From contig PWOA01000074.1 of assembly GCA_003564155.1 (NCBI GenBank), positions 1 through 45,622 on the forward strand: a stretch of DNA of 45,622 nt, written 5' to 3'. Both the position numbers and the translations under genes were made by a program. Below, in pieces: positions 24,999-34,183 of this stretch. This stretch comes from Candidatus Cloacimonadota bacterium (GTDB lineage Bacteria; Cloacimonadota; Cloacimonadia; Cloacimonadales; PWNZ01). Each line of letters starts with the position of its first letter. Position 1 is the stretch's first letter. Below the pieces are notes generated by a model that did no database searches, was not told the DNA's origin, and was given only the letters and a program-made list of their open reading frames with translations.

Positions 24999-25565
24999 TC
25001 AATTATCCGATATCTTATTATTGATTTTTCTGTTTGATTCAGTCTTACGATTTTTTTTAGGTCTTACAACTTCACTGTTCTTTGGTGATTTTGATTTGTG
25101 CTTCGGTAAAGATTTATTATCACTGTTATTATTACTATGACGACTTCTGTAGCTATCTACATCAAATACCACATTATCATGCTTGTGATCTTTATCATCT
25201 ATTACTTTATTCAATAAATGTTGAATACTTGATAACATCTTGCCTTCTTTCCCAATGAGGAATCCAGGATTATCAACCCCTTTAACATGGGTGAAGTAAG
25301 TGTTTTTATCAACTTTTATATCAATTTTTCTGTAAGATACATTAAGATGTCCTAAAAGAGTTTTGAGATACTCTTTTATAATATCTTCTACTTCAGGTAG
25401 ATAAAATTTAACCACTGAATCTTTTTTACCAAAGAGACTAAACAATCCTTTAGAACCTTTATGCTCTACAACATATTTAAGACAATCTATTGGTATACTG
25501 TGTTCGGTACTAAAGTTTTTAATAATATTCTTGGGGCTAACCCCTCTTTTAATAATTTCTTGCAT
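24999..25565 (-). CDS. khpB: KhpB/Jag-like RNA-binding protein lacking a clear R3H domain
   Basis: KhpB (Jag, SpoIIIJ-associated) proteins bind RNA and are usually encoded next to yidC, as here. I place the start at ATG 25565, with AAAAGGTG just upstream. A longer in-frame reading to 25652 overlaps yidC and adds residues with no family match. The Jag-N domain (about 1-55, with SKGLFSLFGKKDSVVKFYL) is followed by a KH domain (about 65-135) whose nucleic-acid loop is GKEGKML in NPGFLIGKEGKMLSS. It ends with FDVDSYRSRH, the point where R3H normally begins. Instead the last ~50 residues are a Lys/Asn/Ser-rich low-complexity tail, so the R3H module seems lost. Confidence 0.88.
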   Translation of the reverse strand: MQEIIKRGVSPKNIIKNFSTEHSIPIDCLKYVVEHKGSKGLFSLFGKKDSVVKFYLPEVEDIIKEYLKTLLGHLNVSYRKIDIKVDKNTYFTHVKGVDNPGFLIGKEGKMLSSIQHLLNKVIDDKDHKHDNVVFDVDSYRSRHSNNNSDNKSLPKHKSKSPKNSEVVRPKKNRKTESNRKINNKISDN

Positions 25566-25585
25566 AAAACACCTTTTTATTTGTA

Positions 25586-27235
25586 TTAAGTAGCAAATTG
25601 TTTTTTTATAAAATACTGTTGTATAATCGAAAATATATTGAATATTGTCCAATACAATACAAGACCTGAAGGTAGACCTCGAAAGATGAATACCATAAAA
25701 ATTGGCATGACATACATCATCATCTTCTGACTTTGAACTGCAGCTAATTGCTTTTCATCCATTTTTTCTTTATCAACAGCTTTAGGAGCAGACATTTTCT
25801 GCTGTATGAACATAAATAATCCCATCATAATGGGTAATATCATTAAGGGATCCGGTTCCGAAAGATCTCTAATCCACAAAATAAAAGTAGCTTGCCGTAA
25901 ATCTATTGAATACCTCAGCACAGGGAAGAGTGCAAAAAATACCGGCATTTGTAAAAGAAGTGGTAAGCAGCCACCCATGGGGTTAGTACCATGTTCTTTG
26001 TACAATTTACTAAGCTCACTTTGCATCTTTTTGGGATCGGATTTGTACTTTCTTTGAATTTCTCGCATATAGGGTTGCATCTGTTGCATTTTGAGCATTG
26101 ATTTTGAACTTTTATGAGTTAAAGGATATAAACATATTTTAAGTAGAAGAGCAAAAAATATAATGGTGACACCATAATTAGGTACAACACTGTTAATACT
26201 CGTCAAAATCCAGTGAAAAAGTCGGCCTAAAGGTCTGATTATCTTCCAACCTAGTTCCATTGACTCTTCCAACCCTAAGTTAAAATACTCCAAATTTTTG
26301 TAGACCAATGGTCCTAAATATAATTGGTATGAATCATTAAGTGATGATGAGTTTCTTCTATGAGCAACAGCTAAGTTAAAGGCAGGACTTTCATTCTTTT
26401 CAAATATTTCAATATATGAAGTTTGTAATCGTTCCTCAGGGATCAATGCTTGAATAAAATATTTTGATCTCACGGCTGCCCAATCGACATTTCCCTTAAT
26501 CTCCTCACTCTCTGACAAACGTTCCAAATTTCTTAAAGTTAGGCTGGTTTGAGATCCTTGAACTTGAGCTATGAAACGATAATCTGTACTTTTCTGTTTA
26601 AGAGATTCTTCCGTATCAGCAATACCGCTATCAAAAGCAAGATAATATCCTTCAATAATTCCAATATCGTTTATTGTAATATTCAAGAGAAGATTATAAT
26701 CTCCAGTTAAGATATACTCTTTCTGAACTATTCTTCCTTTATCATTCTCAATAAAAAAAGTTAAAGTCGGATATCGATTATAAGTACCATGCTCCCACCT
26801 AAACACTTTATTGGAAAAATCGATACTCTGTGTTGATAAACTAACTGTTAAGCCGAGTAAAGATTCATTATCGATTATCAAATTAACAATACCTTTCTTA
26901 TTAGCGAGATAGTACTCTTTTAAGTAAGCATCATTAAGCACCGCCCCTAAGTTACTAAATGATAGAGATATGTAATCGTTTTCAAGGATTATATCTTTAC
27001 TTACCTCAATATTTTCAGAATAGTCCAAGTCTTTAAACTGCCGATCAAGTTTATTCGCTTCTGAATCCAGTTGAACAAATTCTTCATCAATTTGGGTTGG
27101 TTTAGTCTCAGGAATTGCTCCAACCGAAGAATCTGTTAAATCAACTTCGGATTCTTTAGGCTGCCAAATAAACTCAGTGCTTAACCAGAAAACAATAAAT
27201 ATCAGTACTATGGCGATTAATGTTCTTTTATCCAT
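25586..27235 (-). CDS. yidC: YidC/Oxa1 membrane protein insertase
   Basis: It inserts and folds inner-membrane proteins, alone or with SecYEG. The 549-residue length is that of the Gram-negative type. It has an N-terminal helix (TLIAIVLIFIVFWLS), a large periplasmic beta domain (about 60-320) and the conserved five-helix core. The core includes NYGVTIIFFALLLKICLYPL, the cytoplasmic hairpin MQQMQPYMREIQRKYKSDP, GCLPLLLQMPVFFALF and the last helix GLVLYWTIFNIFSIIQQYF. The hydrophilic-groove Arg lies in the region of the second core helix. AAAGGA precedes the ATG. The gene order rpmH-rnpA-yidD-yidC-khpB is the classic one. Confidence 0.97.
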   Translation of the reverse strand: MDKRTLIAIVLIFIVFWLSTEFIWQPKESEVDLTDSSVGAIPETKPTQIDEEFVQLDSEANKLDRQFKDLDYSENIEVSKDIILENDYISLSFSNLGAVLNDAYLKEYYLANKKGIVNLIIDNESLLGLTVSLSTQSIDFSNKVFRWEHGTYNRYPTLTFFIENDKGRIVQKEYILTGDYNLLLNITINDIGIIEGYYLAFDSGIADTEESLKQKSTDYRFIAQVQGSQTSLTLRNLERLSESEEIKGNVDWAAVRSKYFIQALIPEERLQTSYIEIFEKNESPAFNLAVAHRRNSSSLNDSYQLYLGPLVYKNLEYFNLGLEESMELGWKIIRPLGRLFHWILTSINSVVPNYGVTIIFFALLLKICLYPLTHKSSKSMLKMQQMQPYMREIQRKYKSDPKKMQSELSKLYKEHGTNPMGGCLPLLLQMPVFFALFPVLRYSIDLRQATFILWIRDLSEPDPLMILPIMMGLFMFIQQKMSAPKAVDKEKMDEKQLAAVQSQKMMMYVMPIFMVFIFRGLPSGLVLYWTIFNIFSIIQQYFIKKQFAT

Positions 27236-27319
27236 ATATGTTTCCTTTATTTAATTTTAAGACATCTCAACTAACAATCCTAATTATACATCGGGATAGT
27301 CAGGCGCAAAAAAGCAGCA

Positions 27320-27613
27320 TTAAGGGAGTTCATCTACACCACCTTGATGAAATGGTTGGCACTTTAATAATCTCTTAACAACCAAATAAACTGCAACAAA
27401 AAAACCAAACTTCGTAAATGCTTGTTTAGCATACTCACTGCAACTTGGTGTAAAACGGCAACTGGGAATAAGACATGGAGATATTGCTTTCTGGTAAGAT
27501 ATTATTAAAATAACAAATATTCTATTAATAACTTTCAATCCGTTAATTCTATACTTACAAATTTCTTTGCTTTTCAAATTAGGTATGCTATTGCTCAAGA
27601 ATGATATTCGCAC
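27320..27613 (-). CDS. yidD: YidD membrane protein insertion efficiency factor
   Basis: YidD is a small membrane-associated protein that assists YidC/Sec insertion. The family core is clear: YQKAISPCLIPSCRFTPSCS, then EYAKQAFTKFG, VVKRLLKCQPFHQGGVDELP. The longest frame starts at GTG 27613 and overlaps rnpA by 26 bases. Family members usually begin just before the core hydrophobic helix, so TTG 27538 (72 residues, LKVINRIFVILII) may be the real start. Neither start has a good ribosome site, which fits translational coupling to rnpA. It sits between rnpA and yidC in the expected order. Confidence 0.93.
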   Translation of the reverse strand: MRISFLSNSIPNLKSKEICKYRINGLKVINRIFVILIISYQKAISPCLIPSCRFTPSCSEYAKQAFTKFGFFVAVYLVVKRLLKCQPFHQGGVDELP

Positions 27614-27919
27614 GTTTCAAACTGTCCGTTAAATCTGTAACTTTTTTATCCCAATCACAATCTCCAGCTTTGATTTTGGCAATAATTATTCCATTAACAT
27701 CAGCGGGAATTTGATTGTATGTTCTCCTAATAAAATCTCTTGTAAGTCGTTTAATCTTATTTCTTACCACAGCTTTACCGACTTGTTTCTTAACAATTAT
27801 TCCAAAAGCAGGACCGGAAATACTGTTCCTTTGTATAAGCAACTTAAAATATTTACCTTGGATCCTGATGTGATTCTTGAATATTCGTTGATATTCGGTT
27901 TTTTTTTTAGGAATAACAT
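27588..27919 (-). CDS. rnpA: Ribonuclease P protein component, N-terminus frameshifted at an A10 run
   Basis: This is the protein subunit that helps RNase P RNA mature tRNA 5' ends. The signature FGIIVKKQVGKAVVRNKIKR is intact. From 27914 to 27588 one frame is open, and upstream of the in-frame TTG at 27842 it still encodes family-like sequence (KKKTEYQRIFKNHIRIQGKY, then FKLLIQRN). The natural start should be the ATG at 27919, one base after the rpmH stop, but it lies out of frame because of a ten-A run (27899-27908). Eleven A would give MLFLKKKTEYQRIF, a typical RnpA beginning. As written, initiation must be at TTG 27842, at a non-standard ATT at 27914, or depend on slippage or an assembly error. 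Confidence 0.92.
27899..27908 (-). other. Ten-A homopolymer in the rnpA start region
   Basis: Ten consecutive T on the plus strand read as A10 on the rnpA strand, between the ATG at 27919 and the conserved RnpA coding sequence. With A10 the ATG frame ends after 39 codons. With A11 or A8 it runs into the full protein. This is a candidate slippage site or sequence error. Confidence 0.8.
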
Positions 27920-27920
27920 G

Positions 27921-28055
27921 TTAAACAGTTAATTGTTTTCTACCCTTAGCACGACGTCTTTTAAGCACCATACGTCCTGCTTTTGTTGACATACGGCTTC
28001 TAAAGCCATGTTTATTGTTTCGTTTTCTATTATGTGGTTGATAAGTCCTTTTCAT
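27921..28055 (-). CDS. rpmH: 50S ribosomal protein L34
   Basis: This 44-residue, very basic protein of the large ribosomal subunit begins [20 protein letters not shown] and continues [20 protein letters not shown], the universal L34 pattern. AAAGGAG sits 7 bases before the ATG. Its stop codon (27921-27923) is one base from the rnpA ATG, so the two are translationally coupled. It leads the rpmH-rnpA-yidD-yidC-khpB cluster. The usual neighbour dnaA is not present upstream here. Confidence 0.97.
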   Translation of the reverse strand: MKRTYQPHNRKRNNKHGFRSRMSTKAGRMVLKRRRAKGRKQLTV

Positions 28056-28165
28056 TAGCAACTCCTTTATTCGTCTGTTAATTTAGGCTACAACACTCTC
28101 ATATACTAATACTAAAGTATTATTAATTGTATTCTGCAAGATACGTTTAATAAGTACACGATTGC

Positions 28166-28185
28166 ATTATAATCTATCATGATAG
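28166..28185 (-). promoter_or_regulatory. Candidate -10 box and operator-like palindrome upstream of rpmH
   Basis: On the minus strand a perfect palindrome CTATCATGATAG (28174-28185) stands two bases upstream of TATAAT (28171-28166), about 110 bases before rpmH. A TTGACA at 28211-28206 is too far from this TATAAT to pair with it. Possible promoter with an operator between its boxes. No known regulator is implied. Confidence 0.3.
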
Positions 28186-28274
28186 TTTTTTCTACTCACC
28201 TTATTTGTCAAGGACAAAGGAGAGACGGTACCTCTGCTCAGTTATTTTACCCTTCGATTATTATATTTTGTTTA

Positions 28275-30485
28275 CTAATTAAAAAACAACCATCTAATGC
28301 CGGCATTAATATGAATACCTGATCTGCTTGGATATCCAAAAAGTGTTTCTGTTTCCAAAATATTCATAATATCAGCCTGTATGTCAAATAAATTTGTTAT
28401 GCTGATCCTAGCAAAACTATCTAATATTGACGTTTTAGTTGAATATTGATGAATTGGTTTATACTCACTGAAATAATGATGAATGAATCCAATACTAATA
28501 ATATTATTATGACGGAGGTGATATTTACACTCTAAAACTGAACGGCTAAACAACCGAGGTAAAAATTGCATTTCATCATTATCAAAGTAAATTTTCCCAA
28601 ATCCATACAATTCCCAGCTTATATTACCCATATGTAAACTTATCGAATAATCGTTCTTCAAATAATACGTACCAACTTCACTAATTTCTGTAACAAATAT
28701 TTTTTCAGAATCTTGTTCTCTATCAATAGTTTCGAATGATGAAACATATGATTCAGATTCAACAAATTTCCTTTTCCCTGCTGTCAAACTCAATATTATT
28801 GATCGGAATAAACCCTGGTTCAATTCATTCAAAGTAATAGTTGAATATATATCACTTTCTATTATTTGATGTACAAATCGATTGTCTGTTGTAAACCAGC
28901 TTTCTTGAAAATTAATATTGTCGTTATCAATACTATGCAACTCACTTTCGATAGCTCCAACTCTCCAGTTCAATAAATTGTTGAATCTATACTCTAAATA
29001 TGAATCAGCCCGGTACTTGTACTCAAGGCCGGATAATATTTCTGCATTAAGGTATAGCAGATCCGTATCAAAAATATATGTTAATGTTTGGATATCATTA
29101 TCTTTATTTATAAGATTAGTTAGGATTTTGTCATCTTGATTCCAAGAAAGTAATCTTTCCCATTTCATGTTAAAAGAATGGTTACTAAGAAAAAAACTTC
29201 GATTTAAATTCATCTGAAGCAACTCTCTTTCTGATCTATCCAAATCATTCTTGTCTGCTTCAAGCTTATAAATAGATTTCTCATAACGCAACCCAATGTC
29301 AAGATAAGGGTTATTGAAGTAGAGCATATGTTCATTTAGCTTATTTTCGACTGGTTGAATATCAAAATGTTGATTATCGATATACCTGAGTTTTGTAGAA
29401 GGAATAGATTGGTCTATAGTCAACATATTCCAACGAAAAGAATAGTTACCAAAAGGATAAAAGAGATCCAACATAAAGTTGCTGTTTTTTTCATCGCTTC
29501 CCATCCAGTATCCATCATCCGTAAAATAACTTGAGATAAGTTGCAATCCTTCTATCGAGAATGTGTTGTTGTTTTTAAGCTTTATATGCGCATAGTCCAT
29601 ATTCATATAACCTAAGCCCATGTAAGACTCAACTAAAGTCACCGGAATATTATAGTCTTCAGTCCTAAATTCCCATTTGTGAGGGTAAGTTTTAAAATCA
29701 AAGAAAGGAAACAAGTTTTGCATAACATGAAATGCTTTTAGATGATCAGGAATTAGTGTGAATTTATTTCGTGTTATTAGCGGATAGGTGAGAGACGGTG
29801 AAAAAAGATGATAATTTTCATTATACGTTGAGTAAGGTAACCTTAATAATTCATGTTTTGACATTTCACGTTTAGCTTTAACATAGTCATCGATCATTTG
29901 ATGAAGATCATCCAACTCATTTTCATCAAATACATCTTCCTCATAGTCAGGGAGGATAGTTTCATCAGCTACAAACTCAACTGCTACATCAAGAAAACCA
30001 ACGACAGCTTCACCTTCTTTATAAGCCGGTATAAATTCCCATTCTCGGACTGTTTGTTTTGCTAAACTATCTAATACAGGAATTGACTCTTTAATTTCGA
30101 TATAACCTATGGTACTGTCGGGTAATACAGTAATCTCTAATAATACCGTTCCTTCGAAAACATGATATTCTAATGGATAGTAAGGCGGTGTTTCGCGAAT
30201 GATTTGAGGAGGAACAACATCTAATTCATTATGACGAATTCCTTCAGCTAATGAACACCTGGCGCAAGCTATCATTGGAGAATTGTCAACCACTTCTGCT
30301 CTTGATTGATATACTTCGTAATACTCGTTACTGTGTAAGGCAGTAAAAAAAAGAATTACCCCAGCAAAGAATAATAGGGTTATAGTCTTCGACAACATAT
30401 AAAAACAACTAAAAATATTTAGATAAAATAATTTCAATATCCCTAAATCCGAGTTATCGGCATACTTGTTACCATTTACAACCAC
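28275..30485 (-). CDS. Exported protein with TonB C-terminal domain fused to a beta-barrel-like region
   Basis: After a hydrophobic export signal (about 31-51) and a short CARCS-containing stretch comes a TonB C-terminal-type domain (about 92-173). Its PPYYP motif, then EGTVLLEITVLPDSTIGYIE, LAKQTVREWEFIPA and VEFV, match the TonB/TolA C fold. The remaining ~560 residues alternate short aromatic strands and turns and end in INAGIRWLFFN, as in outer-membrane beta-barrels. TonB-C domains normally end inner-membrane proteins, so this order is unusual. The GTG at 30485 has AAGGAG 5 bases upstream and overlaps the preceding gene by 10 bases. An ATG at 30398 would give a cleaner signal peptide but has no ribosome site. 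Function unknown. Confidence 0.8.
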   Translation of the reverse strand: MVVNGNKYADNSDLGILKLFYLNIFSCFYMLSKTITLLFFAGVILFFTALHSNEYYEVYQSRAEVVDNSPMIACARCSLAEGIRHNELDVVPPQIIRETPPYYPLEYHVFEGTVLLEITVLPDSTIGYIEIKESIPVLDSLAKQTVREWEFIPAYKEGEAVVGFLDVAVEFVADETILPDYEEDVFDENELDDLHQMIDDYVKAKREMSKHELLRLPYSTYNENYHLFSPSLTYPLITRNKFTLIPDHLKAFHVMQNLFPFFDFKTYPHKWEFRTEDYNIPVTLVESYMGLGYMNMDYAHIKLKNNNTFSIEGLQLISSYFTDDGYWMGSDEKNSNFMLDLFYPFGNYSFRWNMLTIDQSIPSTKLRYIDNQHFDIQPVENKLNEHMLYFNNPYLDIGLRYEKSIYKLEADKNDLDRSERELLQMNLNRSFFLSNHSFNMKWERLLSWNQDDKILTNLINKDNDIQTLTYIFDTDLLYLNAEILSGLEYKYRADSYLEYRFNNLLNWRVGAIESELHSIDNDNINFQESWFTTDNRFVHQIIESDIYSTITLNELNQGLFRSIILSLTAGKRKFVESESYVSSFETIDREQDSEKIFVTEISEVGTYYLKNDYSISLHMGNISWELYGFGKIYFDNDEMQFLPRLFSRSVLECKYHLRHNNIISIGFIHHYFSEYKPIHQYSTKTSILDSFARISITNLFDIQADIMNILETETLFGYPSRSGIHINAGIRWLFFN

Positions 30486-31519
30486 TTATTCTCCTTATAC
30501 CATCGATAAGTTTTCGTTAAGTTATCTTTTAACGAATCAGGAAATTCCTTGCCAAGTAAATTCTGAGCATTAGTACTATCACAAATCCAATGGTAAGCTC
30601 TAATTTCCTTTGACTTCTGCCAGTTTAATAAAAATGTTTTCCTACATATAGATCCGAATAATTCTGCTCCCATAGCAACTGTTATAACCATGAAATCCGG
30701 TATTCTAATCCTTGTTGTTTTATTGCCGATAACACCTTCTAACGCGAAGATAAAGTCTTCCCAAGAATAAAAGAAACCATCAGAAAGAAAATATATGTTC
30801 CCAAACGTAATGGGGTTATTAATGATTCTTAAGATATACTCTGTAAGCTGTTCGACGTATATAAGTGAAATATACTTTTTTTTATATCCTACTATAAAAG
30901 ACAGTCCTTTCTTAATTAATTTGAAATACTGAAAAAAATCTCTATCTCCAGGTCCATATACAGAACACGGTCTTACGATTGTCCAGTTTTTGAGACATTT
31001 TTCTTTCACAACGTTTTCTGCTAAGTGTTTACTTTTACCATAATAACTCACAGGGCAACATTCTTCATCTTCTTTTTTAGGACTAACAGAACATCCCGAT
31101 GCTGCTTGACTACTGACAAAGATCAGATGCTGAAGAGTACTAACTTGATTGACGGCTTCAACCAGTTTAGCTGTCAATTCAACATTATGCTTAAAAAATA
31201 TTCCCCAATTTCTCCCTTTCGTAATTGCTGCATTATGGATTAAACAACTGTGACCTGCCAGTACTTGCTTTAGTCTGTTTTTGTTATCATAATCTACACT
31301 TACAATCTTTATATTAGAAGGTAAATGATTAACTTCTGATGTTGGTCTAACTAATGCAGTTACTGCTATACCCTTTTCAGCTAACATCCTAACCAAATGA
31401 GTACCGACAAAGCCATTAGCTCCTGTAACGGCAACTCTTTCTACACTACTAGAATTACTGTGGTAATTCGAATCAGTGGATGACACAATAGACTTATTAT
31501 TTATCTTACTTAACACCAA
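30476..31519 (-). CDS. NAD-dependent epimerase/dehydratase (extended SDR)
   Basis: This is an oxidoreductase of the extended short-chain family, usually acting on nucleotide sugars or related substrates. It has the Rossmann motif TGANGFVG (32-39), the NAAITKG region (96-102), catalytic Ser in FVSSQAASG (about 136-137) and the YxxxK pair Y160/K164 in YYGKSKHLAENV. The motif RPCSVYGPGDRDFF that follows is typical. The start is TTG 31519 or GTG 31516, one base after the upstream stop and with no ribosome site of its own, so it is coupled to the carboxypeptidase gene. About 25 Ser/Asn-rich residues precede the Rossmann strand and may be a start-site artefact. Substrate unknown. Confidence 0.9.
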   Translation of the reverse strand: MVLSKINNKSIVSSTDSNYHSNSSSVERVAVTGANGFVGTHLVRMLAEKGIAVTALVRPTSEVNHLPSNIKIVSVDYDNKNRLKQVLAGHSCLIHNAAITKGRNWGIFFKHNVELTAKLVEAVNQVSTLQHLIFVSSQAASGCSVSPKKEDEECCPVSYYGKSKHLAENVVKEKCLKNWTIVRPCSVYGPGDRDFFQYFKLIKKGLSFIVGYKKKYISLIYVEQLTEYILRIINNPITFGNIYFLSDGFFYSWEDFIFALEGVIGNKTTRIRIPDFMVITVAMGAELFGSICRKTFLLNWQKSKEIRAYHWICDSTNAQNLLGKEFPDSLKDNLTKTYRWYKENKWL

Positions 31520-31520
31520 A

Positions 31521-34043
31521 CTATTTCAACAAAAGCATCTTTTTTATTATAGCATATTCTGAATTATTTAATCGATAGAAATATATCCCGCTTCCAACTG
31601 TGTTTTTATTATCGTCTAATCCATCCCAAATAACGCTGTGGTTACCAGCCGGTAAATCACTATTAATTAAAGTCCTGATTTTCTGCCCAATAATATTATA
31701 GACATATAAATTAACCTGTAGTTGTTTATCAAGTGAGAAAGAAATAGTTGTTTCGACATTGAAAGGATTCGGATAATTCTGCTGTAAAGATAAGGGGATT
31801 AATTCTTTGGTACTTTGGTCTCCCGATAGCTCAGGAGAAGAAACATATATCCTAAAGTCATCAATATATATTCCGTTCTTTTCATTATCGGTTTTTGCTG
31901 ATTTGAATAAAAAACGGACATATACTTTTTGTCCTGTATATTCTGCTAAAGATATATCATACATAGACCAATCTGCTTCACCTGTAATAGTTACTAAATT
32001 AATCCACTCCGATTTATCTTGAGATTGAGAAAGAATTTGAACATAGCAAAAATCATGGTTTTCCTCTAAATCATTTTTTGCCATGAAAGTAAGCGAAGCG
32101 TTATAGGCAGTAGACAGATCGATTTTGTATAATAGTTTTGCGGAGCTTATCAGAGGAGCAACGTATTTCCCTTTGGGGCTGTCAGCCAAAGAATAATCTC
32201 CCATATAAGAATACATTGACGACAATCCCCATTCTCCAGTGGTTTCCCAACTGTCGAGATTATCGAATGAATCAACAAAAAAAGAGGGATACAATTCAAA
32301 TAATAAGTATACATTTTGTTCTTGCACTTCTAAGGAATAATATAGGGTTCCATAGTCAGAAGCTGAAACCCTTAATTCATAATTACCATAATAAATATTT
32401 TCCAAAGTAAACACGCCTTCTTTATCAGTTAAAACATAATCTGTTTCGTGGTTAGTCAGCTCTATTACGGCTTTTTCGATGGGTTCGTTGCTAAAAAAAT
32501 CCGTTACTTTCCCTGAGACAAGATCAGCTTTTTGGGGATAAAGAGAAACATCTAATTCTGTTTGCTTATCTTCGGTTATTTTTACCATAAATGTATCTGA
32601 ATCGGCATATCCTGAACTACTAAATACGACCTTGTATTCACCAGGTAATAAAATTCGATAATACCTGCCAAACTGTTTTCTGCTCTTATACGGATGCCTA
32701 AAGGAACCGGTATCATCAATACCTATGACAAATATTTCTGCCTCTAAAGGTTCTCCTGTAACTCCATCAGTAATTATTCCGGTTAGGCTAGATTTGTGAA
32801 TCCTTTCCAATAAAATCATTGCGGCTTCAATATTATCTTGGGATACTTGCCTGATCTCTTTTATTGAAGGTATAAACTCAGTAGCTAATTCTACAGTAAA
32901 ACAGAATATTCCATATTCCCCATAAGCATAATCATCCGTGACTCCTCTCGCTGGGTATAGGTGTATACTTTGCTGTGGAAGATAATATCCTGGTCGACCA
33001 TATCTAGGTGTTGAATAGGCCATTTCCTTTGCCAAATCTTCAAGTGCTAGATGATCTGGAGCACGACAGCCATGAGCATACCCATAAGGGAAAAGTACCA
33101 TTTCACCATAAGTGTGGTAAGTTATTCCGGCAACAAAATGTACATTAGCCATTAACTCCTTCATTGCTTGAACTTCAGGTTCGGAGCCAGGATTAGGCCC
33201 TGTATAAGTAGCTCTCTCTATTCTCGGATCAAACTGCCATTCAAAGGCATAGTTTCTGTTTAAATCAACTCCATCAACTCCACTACCATATTCTTTATTA
33301 GAATCAAATTCTCCATTATTGTTATTATCTCTAATGTTTTTACGCCACCATACATCTAAACTATCCAGAACAACTTTATGTCCATCAGGATTTACTAATG
33401 GAGCAAACCAAATTTCGGTTTCATCTATTAGCTCCATAACTAAATCATTCTCATCATCATATTCACTTAATAGATAATCTAAAACAACAAGGGGAACTTC
33501 TGCACTTAAAGGTTCTCTTGCATGATGAGCACCCATGTAGAATACTGCTGGCTTATTTTTTAATGAATCTGGGAATGTGGTTAATTTTAATGCCCAAATA
33601 TCAAAATTATAATCTTCATAATAATCATTACCTTCATCTGTGTATATTTTACCCCAGCTATTACCAATATTGTACAACCTAGTTATTTCAGGATATTCTT
33701 CATTAATATCTTCGAGATATTCGAGAATCTGACCATAATTTCTGTATCCTGGAATAGATCTTGTCTGAGGTTGAAGATTTGTTTTTAGACCTTCTTCTGT
33801 TTGTGTTATAAATGGGTCATATCCAATCTCCTGCAAAGCTGTTAGTTCTTCATGATTAACAACTAGGTCCAAAAAATCGCCAGGACGATATGCAGCTATT
33901 TCATAACCTGATTGAATAAACTGAGTAACTAAATGTTCATCGGGGTTTTCAAATCGAACTACCATTTTCTCGTTTGCTGACAAAAACACTGAAATAAACA
34001 AACAGAAAAATATAATAACATGTTCTTTAAATAACATCTTCAC
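31521..34043 (-). CDS. Secreted M14 zinc carboxypeptidase with sorting domain (second copy)
   Basis: This extracellular metallocarboxypeptidase shares architecture with the gene at 7989. I chose GTG 34043 because GGAGG lies 5 bases before it; ATG 34037 is also possible, and ATG 34064 would swallow the ribosome site. After a signal peptide (to about 24), the M14 domain holds H174 and E177 in HHARE, DLNRN at 260-264, H310 in TYHTYGE and the general base E385 in FTVELATEF. Two carboxypeptidase-regulatory-like beta domains follow (VTGEPLEAEIFV; SNEPIEKAVIEL). A MAM/jelly-roll-like region with YIDDFRIY comes next, and a sorting domain (QNYPNPFNVET, GSGIYFYRL, KKMLLLK) ends it. All catalytic residues are present. 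Confidence 0.93.
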   Translation of the reverse strand: MKMLFKEHVIIFFCLFISVFLSANEKMVVRFENPDEHLVTQFIQSGYEIAAYRPGDFLDLVVNHEELTALQEIGYDPFITQTEEGLKTNLQPQTRSIPGYRNYGQILEYLEDINEEYPEITRLYNIGNSWGKIYTDEGNDYYEDYNFDIWALKLTTFPDSLKNKPAVFYMGAHHAREPLSAEVPLVVLDYLLSEYDDENDLVMELIDETEIWFAPLVNPDGHKVVLDSLDVWWRKNIRDNNNNGEFDSNKEYGSGVDGVDLNRNYAFEWQFDPRIERATYTGPNPGSEPEVQAMKELMANVHFVAGITYHTYGEMVLFPYGYAHGCRAPDHLALEDLAKEMAYSTPRYGRPGYYLPQQSIHLYPARGVTDDYAYGEYGIFCFTVELATEFIPSIKEIRQVSQDNIEAAMILLERIHKSSLTGIITDGVTGEPLEAEIFVIGIDDTGSFRHPYKSRKQFGRYYRILLPGEYKVVFSSSGYADSDTFMVKITEDKQTELDVSLYPQKADLVSGKVTDFFSNEPIEKAVIELTNHETDYVLTDKEGVFTLENIYYGNYELRVSASDYGTLYYSLEVQEQNVYLLFELYPSFFVDSFDNLDSWETTGEWGLSSMYSYMGDYSLADSPKGKYVAPLISSAKLLYKIDLSTAYNASLTFMAKNDLEENHDFCYVQILSQSQDKSEWINLVTITGEADWSMYDISLAEYTGQKVYVRFLFKSAKTDNEKNGIYIDDFRIYVSSPELSGDQSTKELIPLSLQQNYPNPFNVETTISFSLDKQLQVNLYVYNIIGQKIRTLINSDLPAGNHSVIWDGLDDNKNTVGSGIYFYRLNNSEYAIIKKMLLLK

Positions 34044-34183
34044 AACATCCTCCATAGTTTGCATTATATTAGTCGTACGATTACGCTTCTAATTAATAAT
34101 TGTTTGTACGTCAAAGTGCTTAATAACCAAACAATTCTAAATTAAACTAATATTCACTTAGAGAAATAACCGACAACTGGGGT

